Below are positions 43,627 to 52,237 of a DNA stretch of 64,000 nucleotides, piece by piece. The DNA is from Candidatus Avelusimicrobium luingense (GTDB lineage: Bacteria; Elusimicrobiota; Elusimicrobia; Elusimicrobiales; Elusimicrobiaceae), in the NCBI GenBank assembly GCA_900315845.1, contig OOHK01000002.1, forward strand, positions 310,001-374,000. Reading direction: 5' to 3'. Positions within the stretch are counted from its first letter, which is position 1; every line of letters begins with the position of its first letter. The notes under the pieces are model-generated. The model did not search any database and was not told where the DNA came from. It was given only the letters and a program-made list of their open reading frames with translations. The translations under genes and the position numbers were made by a program.

Positions 43627-44742
43627 TTATTCACTTTCCAACAAAGTCTGCGCTTCTTTATTACCGCGCATAGCGGCTTTTTCAAGCCACATTTTGCCTA
43701 CTTTTTTATCTTGCGGCACGCCGAGTCCCTTCCAATAAATCTGCCCCAGCACATATTGTGCCGGTACATTTTCCTGTTCGGCTGCGGAGCGGAAAAACGT
43801 AACCGCAAGCGGCACGGAAACGGCGGTTCCTTGCCCTTGCATGAGCATAAAACCCGTCATATATTGACCTTGTGCAAAACCACCCGCCGCCGCGTTGGAA
43901 AACCACGCAAACGCATCATCATAATGACCGCTTTGATAGGCTTTTTCACCCAAAGCATATTGGGCAGGAGCATACGCCTGTTTAGCCAGTTCGTTCCACA
44001 TGCGGTTGGCTTTGGCTGCGTCTGAAAGCGGGCCATTTTGATAGGCTTGTGCCAGCATTAAACCTGCTTGCGAGAGTTTATTTTCTTGCCAAGCAAGCGT
44101 AAGCCATTTCTCGGCTTCTTCCGTATTTTGCAAGATGGGATTTCCCGTCAAATATGCTTCGCCTACCGCCAAACGCGCGGAACCGTCACCTTCTTGCGCG
44201 GTTTTCAAATCGGTTAAAAATTTTTCTACACTTTCGTACAACTGCGGCGAGTGTTGCTGTGCTTGTTTTAAGGCGGCTTGTGCCGAAGAAGACCCTATTT
44301 TTGCCGCAATAAATTGCCAGTATAAACTTTCGCCCTCGTGCTTAACAAGTCCGCCAAGGCCCTGTGCGTAAAACCGGCTTAATTCTTCTTGCGCCGGGAT
44401 ATTGCCTTGTTTAGCCCCCAGCATTAAAAACGGGACGGCTTCTTCTAAATCTTGCGGAACTAATTTTCCTTCAGTATATGCTTGCGCGCATTTCCAAAGG
44501 GCGTCGGGGTCGCCCTCCAAAGCGGCTTGACGATACCAATAAACGGCTTGCTTGCCGTCTTGTTTTGTGCCGGTGCCGGCAGCATAAAAATCGGCGGTTT
44601 GCAGTTGGGCAGCGACGTTCCCTTCTTTGGCGGCATTCAACGCGCGGATAAAATTTTTTTCCTCGGGCGTTTGATATAAGAACGCCCAATAGCCTACCCC
44701 CGCCGCCGCTAATACAAGTAATAAGAAAAGTATTTTTTTCAT
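43627..44742 (-). CDS. Sel1-like repeat (TPR-family) protein, membrane-anchored
   Basis: 371 residues from the ATG at 44742 (a second ATG at 44754 adds four residues; neither has a clear ribosome site). The N-terminal hydrophobic segment (MKKILFLLLVLAAAGVGYWAF) is a signal anchor. The rest is about eight Sel1 repeats of 35-38 residues, each with the pattern AQxxLGxxYxxGxGVxxDxxKAxxW-like helical pairs (for instance VLGQIYWKGLGVPQDKKVGK). Such proteins are periplasmic or extracytoplasmic adaptors; the partner is unknown. Confidence 0.82.
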   Translation of the reverse strand: MKKILFLLLVLAAAGVGYWAFLYQTPEEKNFIRALNAAKEGNVAAQLQTADFYAAGTGTKQDGKQAVYWYRQAALEGDPDALWKCAQAYTEGKLVPQDLEEAVPFLMLGAKQGNIPAQEELSRFYAQGLGGLVKHEGESLYWQFIAAKIGSSSAQAALKQAQQHSPQLYESVEKFLTDLKTAQEGDGSARLAVGEAYLTGNPILQNTEEAEKWLTLAWQENKLSQAGLMLAQAYQNGPLSDAAKANRMWNELAKQAYAPAQYALGEKAYQSGHYDDAFAWFSNAAAGGFAQGQYMTGFMLMQGQGTAVSVPLAVTFFRSAAEQENVPAQYVLGQIYWKGLGVPQDKKVGKMWLEKAAMRGNKEAQTLLESE

Positions 44743-44760
44743 TTTTATGCCCATGAAAAT

Positions 44761-44785
44761 AGGGAGCCGTTTGGGCTCCCTATCA
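44761..44785 (-). terminator. Hairpin after SPFH gene
   Basis: AGGGAGCC (44761-44768) / GGCTCCCT (44774-44781); T-rich but without a strong T tract on the minus strand. Confidence 0.5.
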
Positions 44786-44808
44786 TTATAATAAAATTGC
44801 GGACAATT

Positions 44809-45666
44809 TTATTTAACCATGACAAACGGCATTTGGTCGCCGGCCATATACGTCGGCATACGGCCGTCCCATTTATCAATGGCTTTTAATTGCGCTTCTA
44901 CTTGGCGAAGTTTAATTAAGTTATCGGAAACGACTTCACGTTGCAAGCGTAACGATTTGGCTTCCGCTTCGGCCTGCAAGATTTTTTGCTCGGCTTCTTT
45001 TTTCACTTTTTCTACCAAGTTGGTGGCGCGTTTGGCTTCTTGTTCGGCGATTTGTTTTTCTTCTACCGCGCGTAAGAATTGTTTGGAAAATTCAAAGTTT
45101 GTAATGGCAATATCGGAAACGATTACTTCTTTTTCTGCCATTTTTTCTTTCAAAATTTCGTTCAGTTCTCTGGCCACTTCCACGCGGTTGGCAATCAAAC
45201 TGTCGGCGGAGTATTTGGCGATAACGGCTTTCGTCCATTCTTCCACCATCGGTTTCAAGATGGTGTTGGTATATTCCGGCCCCAAGTTGCGGTAAATAGA
45301 TTCTACCGTGTTAGCCAAGATGCGGTGGTTGACCGCCAAGGTCAAGCCGACTGTCTGTAAATCTTTTGAGAACGCTTCGGTATCAAACGAATCTTTTTTG
45401 ATACGAACGGAAAATTTTTCCACGGTATCAATCATCGGAATTTTGAAGTGGATACCTTCGCCGTATGCACCGACGAGTTTTCCGAAACGGAGTTTAACGG
45501 CTACGTTTCCGGCAGAAACCGTAAAGTACGAACTCATTGCCGCAATAAAAATAATAATAGCCAGCACAATGCCCGTAATCAATTTGAACGGAACTTTGGG
45601 AAGTGCGGGTGCAGACCAAGCATCGGAAGACGAAGTCACCGACGGAACAGGTTTAATTTGACGCAT
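44809..45666 (-). CDS. Prohibitin/SPFH-domain membrane protein
   Basis: 285 residues. A membrane helix (about 28-50) is followed by a prohibitin-type SPFH domain (about 50-210; VKLRFGKLVGAYGEGIHFKIP start, IVSDIAITNFEFSKQFLRAVEEKQIAEQEA) and a coiled coil (about 205-260). Prohibitin homologues form large rings around inner-membrane proteases such as FtsH. The gene stands alone with no NfeD or protease neighbour. Topology suggests the SPFH domain is periplasmic, as in HflK/HflC. Confidence 0.88.
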   Translation of the reverse strand: MRQIKPVPSVTSSSDAWSAPALPKVPFKLITGIVLAIIIFIAAMSSYFTVSAGNVAVKLRFGKLVGAYGEGIHFKIPMIDTVEKFSVRIKKDSFDTEAFSKDLQTVGLTLAVNHRILANTVESIYRNLGPEYTNTILKPMVEEWTKAVIAKYSADSLIANRVEVARELNEILKEKMAEKEVIVSDIAITNFEFSKQFLRAVEEKQIAEQEAKRATNLVEKVKKEAEQKILQAEAEAKSLRLQREVVSDNLIKLRQVEAQLKAIDKWDGRMPTYMAGDQMPFVMVK

Positions 45667-45759
45667 ATTTTTCTCCAGAGATTAGAATTTATCCGCCGAG
45701 AGCGGACCTTAAAATTATACTATTTTTACTTTGCCAAAGACGTTGCCATTAAAAAACCC

Positions 45760-45786
45760 TTGACAAATCAAAAAAAAAATGATAAT
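45760..45786 (+). promoter_or_regulatory. Promoter of pilin 4 (A-tract type)
   Basis: TTGACA (45760-45765), A-tract, GATAAT (45781-45786) with the same 15-bp spacing as pilin 1. TTGACAAATC and the following A9-10 are identical in the two. Confidence 0.65.
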
Positions 45787-45813
45787 GTTTGTAACAGTAA
45801 AAGGAGAAACTTT

Positions 45814-46380
45814 ATGAAAAGCAAACAAGCATTTACACTTATTGAATTATTAGTAGTGGTACTTATCATCGGCATATTGGCGGCAGTGGCCTTACCGCAA
45901 TACACAAAAGTGGTGGAACGCAGCAAATCTGCCCAAGCACTCACTTTGTTAAACGCCGTCGCGCAAGCCCAACTGGCCTACTTGCTTGCCAACGGAGAAT
46001 ACGCCACCAAATTTGATGACCTTGCCATAGATATTCCGTGGACGGGAAACACGCAATTTCTACCGGGCAGTAATGCCGCGGATACAAAATCTAACGCAGA
46101 TTGGACATTACAAATAGAAGATGCACGCAGCGGCGGATACGGAGTCGGTATATATATGATACGCACCAACGGCAAATATAAAGGGGCCGGATTTCGGCTT
46201 TTACTGGCTGATGCAAGTTCTAACTATAACGAAGATTTGCCTATTTATTGTATGGAAAGAACAACCGGGGCACTCTTTTTGTTTGACTCGTCTTTACCGG
46301 CCGGGGCTTATTGCGCGCAAATCATAAAAGGTTCCTTAAAAAACGAAACCCAATTCAACCGCCTTTATAATCTTCCGTAA
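45814..46380 (+). CDS. Type IV pilin-like / pseudopilin protein (pilin 4)
   Basis: 188 residues. Leader MKSKQA then FTLIELLVVVLIIGILAAV; cleavage after Ala6, Glu5 present. LLANGEYATKFDDLAIDIPW in the family position and the C-terminal Cys pair (IYCMERT ... AYCAQII). The ATG at 45814 has AAAGGAG 8 nt upstream; the frame extends back to 45448 but that part lies antisense to the SPFH gene and is not coding. Own promoter (45760) and terminator (46393). Confidence 0.86.
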   Translation: MKSKQAFTLIELLVVVLIIGILAAVALPQYTKVVERSKSAQALTLLNAVAQAQLAYLLANGEYATKFDDLAIDIPWTGNTQFLPGSNAADTKSNADWTLQIEDARSGGYGVGIYMIRTNGKYKGAGFRLLLADASSNYNEDLPIYCMERTTGALFLFDSSLPAGAYCAQIIKGSLKNETQFNRLYNLP

Positions 46381-46392
46381 AATCCTAAACAA

Positions 46393-46423
46393 ATGCGCTC
46401 CGAAAAAATGTTTCGGAGCGCAT
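46393..46423. terminator. Terminator between pilin 4 and dnaJ
   Basis: ATGCGCTCCGAAA (46393-46405) / TTTCGGAGCGCAT (46411-46423), a 13-bp stem between convergent genes. Confidence 0.8.
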
Positions 46424-46449
46424 TATCTTTATATATAACGCAACAATTC

Positions 46450-47547
46450 TTATTTTCCAAACAATTCTTTGAAGAAACTTTTTTTGCCGCCGAGTTCTTT
46501 GGCAAGTTCTTCCAATAATTCTTTTTGGCGGGCCGTTGGTCTCTTAGGCACATCGATTTTTACGTTAATCAGCAAATCGCCAAACCCTTTTTTGCCGAGT
46601 TTTGGCATACCGTTGCCTTGTACTTTAAGCACTTCGCCAAATTGCGTACCTTTAGGGATATTCACTTCAATTTCTTTCCCTTCAATCGTCGGCACTTTAA
46701 TACTGCCGCCCAAAACTGCTTGCGGATAAGAAATCGTAGCGTCTAACACCAAATCATCACCCGCTCGTTGAAAAATTTTGTGTTCGGCTACGCGAACTTC
46801 TACATATAAGTCCCCAAAGCCGCCGCCGTTCGTGCCGATATCCCCCCCGTTGGAAACACGCAGCGTAATACCGCTACGCACCCCGGAAGGCACTTTGACG
46901 GTGATGTTTTCTTTGACGTGTTTTGTTCCGCTTCCGCGGCAAGACGAACACGGTTTTTCCACCACGGTTCCTCTGCCGCCGCAATCGGGACACACTTGGC
47001 GCATACTGAAAAATCCTTGCGAATAAGTAACGGTCCCGCTACCGTTGCACGAGCGGCACGTTTTGCGCGCGCTGCCCGGGGCCGCGCCGGAGCCGTCGCA
47101 TGCGGTACAGTTGTCTAACCGTGTATATTCTACGGGAACTTCTTTGCCGGCGAAGGCTTCTTCCAAGGTTAATGTAACGTCTAATTTCAAATCTTCGCCG
47201 CGTTGGGCGCGCGGTTTGCCGCTGCGTCTGAAACCGCCGCCAAAGATATCGCCGAACATAGAGCCGAAAATATCGCCGATGTCACCGAAACCGTTAGCGT
47301 TAAACCCGCCAAAACCGCCTGCACCGTTAAGGCCTTCATGGCCGTATTGGTCATAGACTTGTTTTTTCTGGGGGTCAGACAATACGGAAAACGCTTCGTT
47401 GACTTTTTTGAACTGTTCTTCCGCTTCCTTATTGCCGGGGTTTCTGTCGGGGTGGTACTTCATCGCTTGGCGGCGAAACGCGGACTTAATTTCCACTTCG
47501 CTCGCCGTACGTTCAACACCTAAAATTTGGTAATAATCTTCTTTCAT
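46450..47547 (-). CDS. dnaJ: Chaperone DnaJ (Hsp40)
   Basis: 365 residues from the ATG at 47547 (a second ATG at 47559 adds four residues; neither has a ribosome site). J domain [11 protein letters not shown] with HPD in [10 protein letters not shown], a Gly/Phe-rich linker (about 75-115), four zinc-binding CxxCxGxG repeats ([32 protein letters not shown]) and the two C-terminal beta domains. Partner of DnaK, but separated from it by pilin, SPFH and Sel1 genes, with no CIRCE site upstream. Confidence 0.95.
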   Translation of the reverse strand: MKEDYYQILGVERTASEVEIKSAFRRQAMKYHPDRNPGNKEAEEQFKKVNEAFSVLSDPQKKQVYDQYGHEGLNGAGGFGGFNANGFGDIGDIFGSMFGDIFGGGFRRSGKPRAQRGEDLKLDVTLTLEEAFAGKEVPVEYTRLDNCTACDGSGAAPGSARKTCRSCNGSGTVTYSQGFFSMRQVCPDCGGRGTVVEKPCSSCRGSGTKHVKENITVKVPSGVRSGITLRVSNGGDIGTNGGGFGDLYVEVRVAEHKIFQRAGDDLVLDATISYPQAVLGGSIKVPTIEGKEIEVNIPKGTQFGEVLKVQGNGMPKLGKKGFGDLLINVKIDVPKRPTARQKELLEELAKELGGKKSFFKELFGK

Positions 47548-47635
47548 GGTTGTGGGCATAATTCAAATCTGGTATATTTATATTTTATTAAATTTTTATG
47601 TTCCGTGCCCGCGCGCCCTTTTCCCCCTTTATTTA

Positions 47636-47644
47636 TGCTATAAT
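47636..47644 (+). promoter_or_regulatory. Extended -10 promoter of rplU
   Basis: TGCTATAAT, a perfect extended -10 (TGnTATAAT), 48 bp before the ATG at 47693. No clear -35. Confidence 0.65.
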
Positions 47645-47692
47645 TAGAGTAGCGGAATTTCCCCTAAGGGAATTTTCCGTTGGAAAAAAATT

Positions 47693-48001
47693 ATGTACGC
47701 AATTATTGAAACTGGTGGAAAACAGTACTGGGTGAAACCCGGTCAAGATCTGCAGGTTGAAAAACTGGACGCGGAAGTGGGCTCTACCGTAGAACTTAAA
47801 GTTCTTTGGGCCGCTAACGAAGAAGGTACCTCAGCAGATACCAAAGCCGCGCAAGCGGCCAAGGTCACCGCTCAAGTGGTCAAACATTTGAGAGGTCAAA
47901 AAGTCATTGTCTATAAACGCCGCCCGAAAAAAGGATACGAACGTACCCAAGGGCACAGACAATACTTAACGCAAATTAAAATCACGGATATCCAGTTATA
48001 A
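47693..48001 (+). CDS. rplU: 50S ribosomal protein L21
   Basis: 102 residues, normal length. MYAIIETGGKQYWVKPGQ start and YKRRPKKGYERTQGHRQ near the end are the L21 signatures. First gene of the rplU-rpmA-obg unit found in most bacteria; the leader has no strong ribosome site beyond GGAAAA. Confidence 0.97.
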   Translation: MYAIIETGGKQYWVKPGQDLQVEKLDAEVGSTVELKVLWAANEEGTSADTKAAQAAKVTAQVVKHLRGQKVIVYKRRPKKGYERTQGHRQYLTQIKITDIQL

Positions 48002-48017
48002 ATTGGGAGACTGAACT

Positions 48018-48392
48018 ATGGCACATACAAAAGCACAAGGTTCTTCCTCTAACGGAAGAGACAGCCACGGCCAACGTTTAGGTATTAAACGTTACGGTTC
48101 CCAGTTTGTAAATGCTGGGGAAATCATTGTACGCCAACGCGGTACCAAATTCTTGCCCGGTACCAATGTTTCGCGCAGCAGTGACGACAGCCTCTTTGCC
48201 CGCGTAAGCGGTATCGTAACCTTTGAATGGGTGCACAGAGGCAAACAACAAATTTCCGTGTACCCCAAAGTTGCGGAAACGAAAGAAGCCAAAAAAGCGC
48301 CTGCTAAAAAAGCCGCGGCCCCGAAAGCCGCTGCCAAAAAGGCGCCCGCTAAAAAAGCCGCTAAACCGGCTGCCAAAAAAGCGGACAAATAA
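48018..48392 (+). CDS. rpmA: 50S ribosomal protein L27 with extended basic tail
   Basis: 124 residues. The conserved L27 core ([22 protein letters not shown], then [17 protein letters not shown]) occupies about the first 85. Usual L27 is about 85-90 residues; here about 35 further residues are a low-complexity Lys/Ala/Pro tail with repeated [10 protein letters not shown], like histone H1. There is no Firmicutes-type cleavable N-terminal extension. GGGAGA upstream. L27 sits near the peptidyl transferase centre; the tail would reach the ribosome surface or rRNA. Confidence 0.95.
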   Translation: MAHTKAQGSSSNGRDSHGQRLGIKRYGSQFVNAGEIIVRQRGTKFLPGTNVSRSSDDSLFARVSGIVTFEWVHRGKQQISVYPKVAETKEAKKAPAKKAAAPKAAAKKAPAKKAAKPAAKKADK

Positions 48393-48406
48393 AATTTTGG
48401 CCACAC

Positions 48407-48438
48407 AAAGCGGCAGGACTATCCTGCCGCTTTTTTAT
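48407..48438 (+). terminator. Terminator after rpmA
   Basis: AAAGCGGCAGGA (48407-48418) / TCCTGCCGCTTT (48422-48433) with T6. obg then starts 36 bp further, so it needs read-through or its own start. Confidence 0.85.
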
Positions 48439-48473
48439 TTTGAATATTTAGGCTACGCCGCCAACGAGGAATT

Positions 48474-49859
48474 ATGCAATCAGGCAGTTTTTTAGACCGT
48501 GTTAAAATTTACATTACCGCCGGCAAAGGCGGCGACGGCTGTTTGTCTTTCCGCCGCGAAAAATTTATTGAGTTTGGCGGCCCCAACGGCGGGTGCGGCG
48601 GCAAAGGCGGCGATATCATTTTGCAAGCAGATCCGAATTTAACCACACTTTTGGAACTTGCCTATAACCCGCACATTGAAGCCCAAAACGGAGAAAAGGG
48701 CGGTACCTATAACAAAACAGGCCGCGCCGGAGAAGACCGCATTGTGCGCGTGCCGTGCGGAACAATCGTACGCCAAGACGGCGAAATTTTAGTAGATTTA
48801 ACAAAACCCGGCCAACAATTTGTAGCCGCCAAAGGCGGCATGGGCGGCCGCGGTAACCAATCGTTTAAGACAAGAAACAACACGGCCCCGCATATTGCCG
48901 AAAACGGGCAACCCGGCGAGGAAGCCACGCTGATTTTGGAATTAAAAGTATTAGCCGATTTAGGACTCGTCGGTTTCCCTAACGCCGGCAAAAGCACTTT
49001 TTTAAGCCGCATTTCCGCGGCACGCCCGCGTATCGCCGATTATCCTTTTACCACCTTAAACCCAAACTTGGGCGTTACTTTACACAAAGGGATCAGTTTC
49101 GCTACCGCTGACATCCCCGGAATTATTGAGGGAGCGAGCGAAGGCAAAGGGCTCGGGCATCAATTCTTAAAGCATATTGAACGCACACGCGTGTTATTGC
49201 ACATTGTTGACCCGGACGGGTTTGACGGCATGAGCGCGGAAGAATCTATCAAAGTGATTGAAAAAGAATTAAAAGCGTTTGATAAAAAACTCGCGCAAAA
49301 GCCGCGTATATTGGCAGTCAACAAATTAGATTTACCGTCAGCCAAAAAAACCTATGAAGCGCTGAAAAAGAAATTCAAAAAACAAAAGGTGTTTTTAATG
49401 TCGGCCGCCACAGGCGAAGGCGTGCAAGCCGTATTGGACGAAATTGTTAAAATTCTGGCGGCTACCCCGGTGGAAATAATTATGCCGGAAGCAAAGAAAG
49501 CCGTTGTGCATAAAGTAGAGCCTATTTTTACCATTGAACGCGGCGATGATGATATCATCTATATCAAAGGCAAAAAAATAGAAGAATTTATCGCCATGAC
49601 GAATTTTGCCCAACCCGAAGCCGTAACGCGTTTGCGCGGAATTTTCAAAAAAATCGGGTTGGAAAAAGCACTCAACAAACAAGGCGTGCAAGACGGCGAC
49701 ACGTTAATCGTGGGCGGACGCGAATTTGAGTGGAACGGTGATTTAGATGAAGAAGCCCCCACCCAGCCCGAGCACACCGGCTACAAACGCCGTGCGACTA
49801 AAGCCGAACGTTTAGCCAAACGCAACGCCCGGCGAAAAGCCAAAAAAGAAGAAGAATAA
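48474..49859 (+). CDS. obgE: GTPase Obg/CgtA
   Basis: 461 residues. Gly-rich Obg domain (about 1-160; GGRGNQSFKTRNNTAP), G domain with GFPNAGKSTFLSRI, DIPGIIEGASEGKGLG and NKLDLPS, and a C-terminal OCT domain ending in a basic tail. Ribosome assembly and stringent-response GTPase. It follows the L21-L27 pair as usual, with GAGGAATT upstream of the ATG. Length typical of Obg with an OCT domain. Confidence 0.95.
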   Translation: MQSGSFLDRVKIYITAGKGGDGCLSFRREKFIEFGGPNGGCGGKGGDIILQADPNLTTLLELAYNPHIEAQNGEKGGTYNKTGRAGEDRIVRVPCGTIVRQDGEILVDLTKPGQQFVAAKGGMGGRGNQSFKTRNNTAPHIAENGQPGEEATLILELKVLADLGLVGFPNAGKSTFLSRISAARPRIADYPFTTLNPNLGVTLHKGISFATADIPGIIEGASEGKGLGHQFLKHIERTRVLLHIVDPDGFDGMSAEESIKVIEKELKAFDKKLAQKPRILAVNKLDLPSAKKTYEALKKKFKKQKVFLMSAATGEGVQAVLDEIVKILAATPVEIIMPEAKKAVVHKVEPIFTIERGDDDIIYIKGKKIEEFIAMTNFAQPEAVTRLRGIFKKIGLEKALNKQGVQDGDTLIVGGREFEWNGDLDEEAPTQPEHTGYKRRATKAERLAKRNARRKAKKEEE

Positions 49860-49871
49860 GTTTGCTTAACA

Positions 49872-49903
49872 AAAACCCCCGCTAAATTTAGCGGGGGTTT
49901 TTA
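49872..49903. terminator. Terminator after obg
   Basis: ACCCCCGCTAAA (49875-49886) / TTTAGCGGGGGT (49887-49898), T5 tail; A5 on the other side. Confidence 0.88.
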
Positions 49904-49961
49904 TAATAAAATCACTTTTATTCATACAGATAAGAACCGCTATGCAAATTTAATTTTACTT

Positions 49962-50993
49962 TTAGGAATTAGGTACTTGCCCTTTCTTATAAAAATCGTT
50001 CATACGGTTCACAATATCCGTATAATTACGGCGCGATTTACGCACATAATTGGGGTAGGCATCTTTTAAGTCCAACTTATAAAAATCACTCCCCATCACT
50101 TCTTTCATAAAATCTATGGCGGATTGATTAAACGCAAAAAACATAAACCACTCGTTTTCCGGCTGGGCCGCCATTTTACCGTCCGAGGTAGCCTTAGATA
50201 TTTGAAAGATACCGGAAATAATACCTAAAAATTCCCCCGTATTACTCATTACACCCGAACCGCTCATGCCGCGGCGCACGCCGAAATTTTTTGTATATGC
50301 AAAATCTAACGCTTTAATATAATGTACGGCATACGGATCTTTTTTAACAGCACGTACACCGTCAAAAATAGAGATAACCGATATTTTGCGATCTAAAATA
50401 TAATTGCCTTTATCAAACACTAAAATCGGCGGGAAAGTCGGGCTTTTAACACGATAGAGCGCACTGCGCAAGCGCGAGTCTTTCGCGGCAATTTTTTCAA
50501 ATTCTTGTTTAGAAAGCCCGATGCGGAGTTTACCGTTTTGACCGCCGCGGCGATAGTAGGTAAAGGGGAGACGGTCTAAATCTAATTTCAACAGAGCCAA
50601 ATCATTTTTGACAAAAATGTTATATGAAAAATCAGGCTTGATAAATACGACCGGTTTCTGCGGCGTATGTTCGGCTTGCGCAAGAGCCGATATGTTCCCT
50701 TCTATTAAATCTAATTGGATAGTACAACCATTTTTACATGCTTTTTCTACACAATGTGCGGCCGTAGCAAACCACCGCCGCCCGATACGCGTAGCCTGAC
50801 ATTTACCCACCTGAACCGTATCTTGTTGCGTTTTAGATGTGGTTGCTTTCGGTAAAATATAATATTCAAACGTGTGGGTAAAATCAGATTTGGTAGAGTG
50901 TTTGTCTTCATCGGTAACCGAAATGACACTCACTTGCGCACTTGCGCAAAGGCTGCCAAGCAACAAATACACACTGAATAAAAATTTTTTCAT
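49962..50993 (-). CDS. Secreted trypsin-like serine protease
   Basis: 343 residues. Signal peptide MKKFLFSVYLLLGSLCASAQ. The catalytic triad is visible in order: His in FATAAHCVE, Asp in VKNDLALLKL, Ser in RRGMSGSGVMSN, so the protein is an S1-type peptidase. Long inserts between the triad elements and a C-terminal extension (about 260-343) are not in standard trypsin. Cys pairs fit a periplasmic or exported enzyme. Substrate unknown. Single gene. Confidence 0.85.
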   Translation of the reverse strand: MKKFLFSVYLLLGSLCASAQVSVISVTDEDKHSTKSDFTHTFEYYILPKATTSKTQQDTVQVGKCQATRIGRRWFATAAHCVEKACKNGCTIQLDLIEGNISALAQAEHTPQKPVVFIKPDFSYNIFVKNDLALLKLDLDRLPFTYYRRGGQNGKLRIGLSKQEFEKIAAKDSRLRSALYRVKSPTFPPILVFDKGNYILDRKISVISIFDGVRAVKKDPYAVHYIKALDFAYTKNFGVRRGMSGSGVMSNTGEFLGIISGIFQISKATSDGKMAAQPENEWFMFFAFNQSAIDFMKEVMGSDFYKLDLKDAYPNYVRKSRRNYTDIVNRMNDFYKKGQVPNS

Positions 50994-51016
50994 CGACCTA
51001 CCCCACTAATAAAAAA

Positions 51017-51050
51017 CGCGGAACGAAAAAATTTTCGTTCCGCGCATATC
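51017..51050 (-). terminator. Terminator of the secA-mscL gene run
   Basis: CGCGGAACGAAAA (51017-51029) / TTTTCGTTCCGCG (51032-51044), followed on the minus strand by T6. Confidence 0.85.
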
Positions 51051-51057
51051 AAAAGAC

Positions 51058-51519
51058 TTATTTAATTTCAGACGTACAATGCGGGCAGCGGGTGGCTTCT
51101 AAGGCAATTTCGCTGCAGCAATACGGGCATTTCTTCGTCGTAACCGGAATAGGAGCTTGCTCTTTGGGAGAGTTCAATTTGTTGATCGCTTTGATTAACA
51201 AAAAGATACAAAACGCTACGATAATAAAACTGATAATCGCGTTTAAGAAAAGCCCCAAGTTCATCGTGGTAGCACCGGCGGATTGCGCTTCGGCAATCGT
51301 GGCGTACGGGCCGGCCGTCGTGCCTTGTTTAATTACGACAAACCAGTTGCTAAAATCTACTTTGCCGATTAACAACCCGAGCGGCGGCATCATGACATCT
51401 GCCACCATAGAGTTCACAATTTTCGTGAACGCACCGCCGATAATGATACCGACAGCCATATCGATTACGCTTCCGCGCATGACGAATTTTTTAAATTCGT
51501 TCATCATATCTTTAATCAT
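51058..51519 (-). CDS. mscL: Large-conductance mechanosensitive channel with C-terminal zinc ribbon
   Basis: 153 residues. N-terminal helix and MscL pore helix MRGSVIDMAVGIIIGGAFTKIV, periplasmic loop and second helix (about 80-110) as in the osmotic safety valve MscL. After the usual end, residues 128-153 form a zinc ribbon CPYCCSEIALEATRCPHC (two CxxC pairs). AAGGAG lies 8 nt before the ATG; the start overlaps the CofE-like stop by 8 bp. Last gene of the coupled run. Confidence 0.9.
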   Translation of the reverse strand: MIKDMMNEFKKFVMRGSVIDMAVGIIIGGAFTKIVNSMVADVMMPPLGLLIGKVDFSNWFVVIKQGTTAGPYATIAEAQSAGATTMNLGLFLNAIISFIIVAFCIFLLIKAINKLNSPKEQAPIPVTTKKCPYCCSEIALEATRCPHCTSEIK

Positions 51520-52237
51520 TTTTTTCTCCTTGTTTATGATATCCCACGGCCTTAAAAAGCGGGGTATATAAATCGTTCTCCACAGAATATTTTATTTCAT
51601 TTGGGGGCACTTCGTCCACAAATTCAGCCGGGGCCTGCTCTATAAGTGCCAAGGGGGTTTGTTCGTTGCCTTCTCCCATACATAGAGCCGCCGCCGTAGA
51701 TAAAGAGTCGGCCACATCTATTAGCGTAACTTTTAATTTACGCCCGAACAAATCTTTTTTTCCGCGCATATCTTTTACGCCCTTAAAACCCGCATAAGCC
51801 ACCGCCCCCGCTATCACACCCGCGCGAAGCGGCAAAATCATACTGTCGGTTATTACAATCCCTAAATTTTTTACGTGCCATTGCCGGATAAGTTGCGTGC
51901 GTAAATCGGCGGCTAATGCATACATATCCGGCGGGAAAAATAATAATTTTCCGTCCGCGTTTGACTCATCAATGCCGGCATTCGTCATCACCATACCGTC
52001 TTTGACGGTCAACCAACACAGCGGTGTCTTTAAGGCAAAATCGCTTTCTTGCCGGATCAATTTTTCTTTTTGTTCTTCGGACTCGTACGGCTCAATTTTC
52101 CCTTTCCACAAACAAATCAGTTTAGAAGCAACCGCCACCACGGTTCCTTCCGCCACCGACGGGATATGCCGGACAATAAACGAGGCCAAATCAGCCTGCG
52201 CAGTAAATAAACCGGTTCTTACGGGAGTAATTTTCAT
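51512..52237 (-). CDS. CofE-like (F420-0:gamma-glutamyl ligase family) protein
   Basis: 241 residues matching the CofE fold: IPSVAEGTVVAVASKLICLWKG near the N-terminus, VTNAGIDESNADG-type segment, IVITDSMILPLRAGVIAGAVAYAGFKGV and DVADSLSTAAALCMGEGNEQTP. In F420-using organisms CofE adds glutamates to F420-0; no other F420 genes occur here and none is expected in this phylum, so an unknown amide ligase activity is more likely. ATGA overlap with hemW. Confidence 0.75.
   Translation of the reverse strand: MKITPVRTGLFTAQADLASFIVRHIPSVAEGTVVAVASKLICLWKGKIEPYESEEQKEKLIRQESDFALKTPLCWLTVKDGMVMTNAGIDESNADGKLLFFPPDMYALAADLRTQLIRQWHVKNLGIVITDSMILPLRAGVIAGAVAYAGFKGVKDMRGKKDLFGRKLKVTLIDVADSLSTAAALCMGEGNEQTPLALIEQAPAEFVDEVPPNEIKYSVENDLYTPLFKAVGYHKQGEKND

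Noticed and set aside
43400-43738. 112-residue plus-strand ORF in the hrcA-Sel1 gap
   Set aside because: It runs through two hairpins and antisense into the Sel1 gene, with no ribosome site or recognisable sequence.
45448-45813. 122-codon N-terminal extension of pilin 4
   Set aside because: It lies antisense to the SPFH gene and upstream of the promoter; the pilin leader and ribosome site fix the start at 45814.
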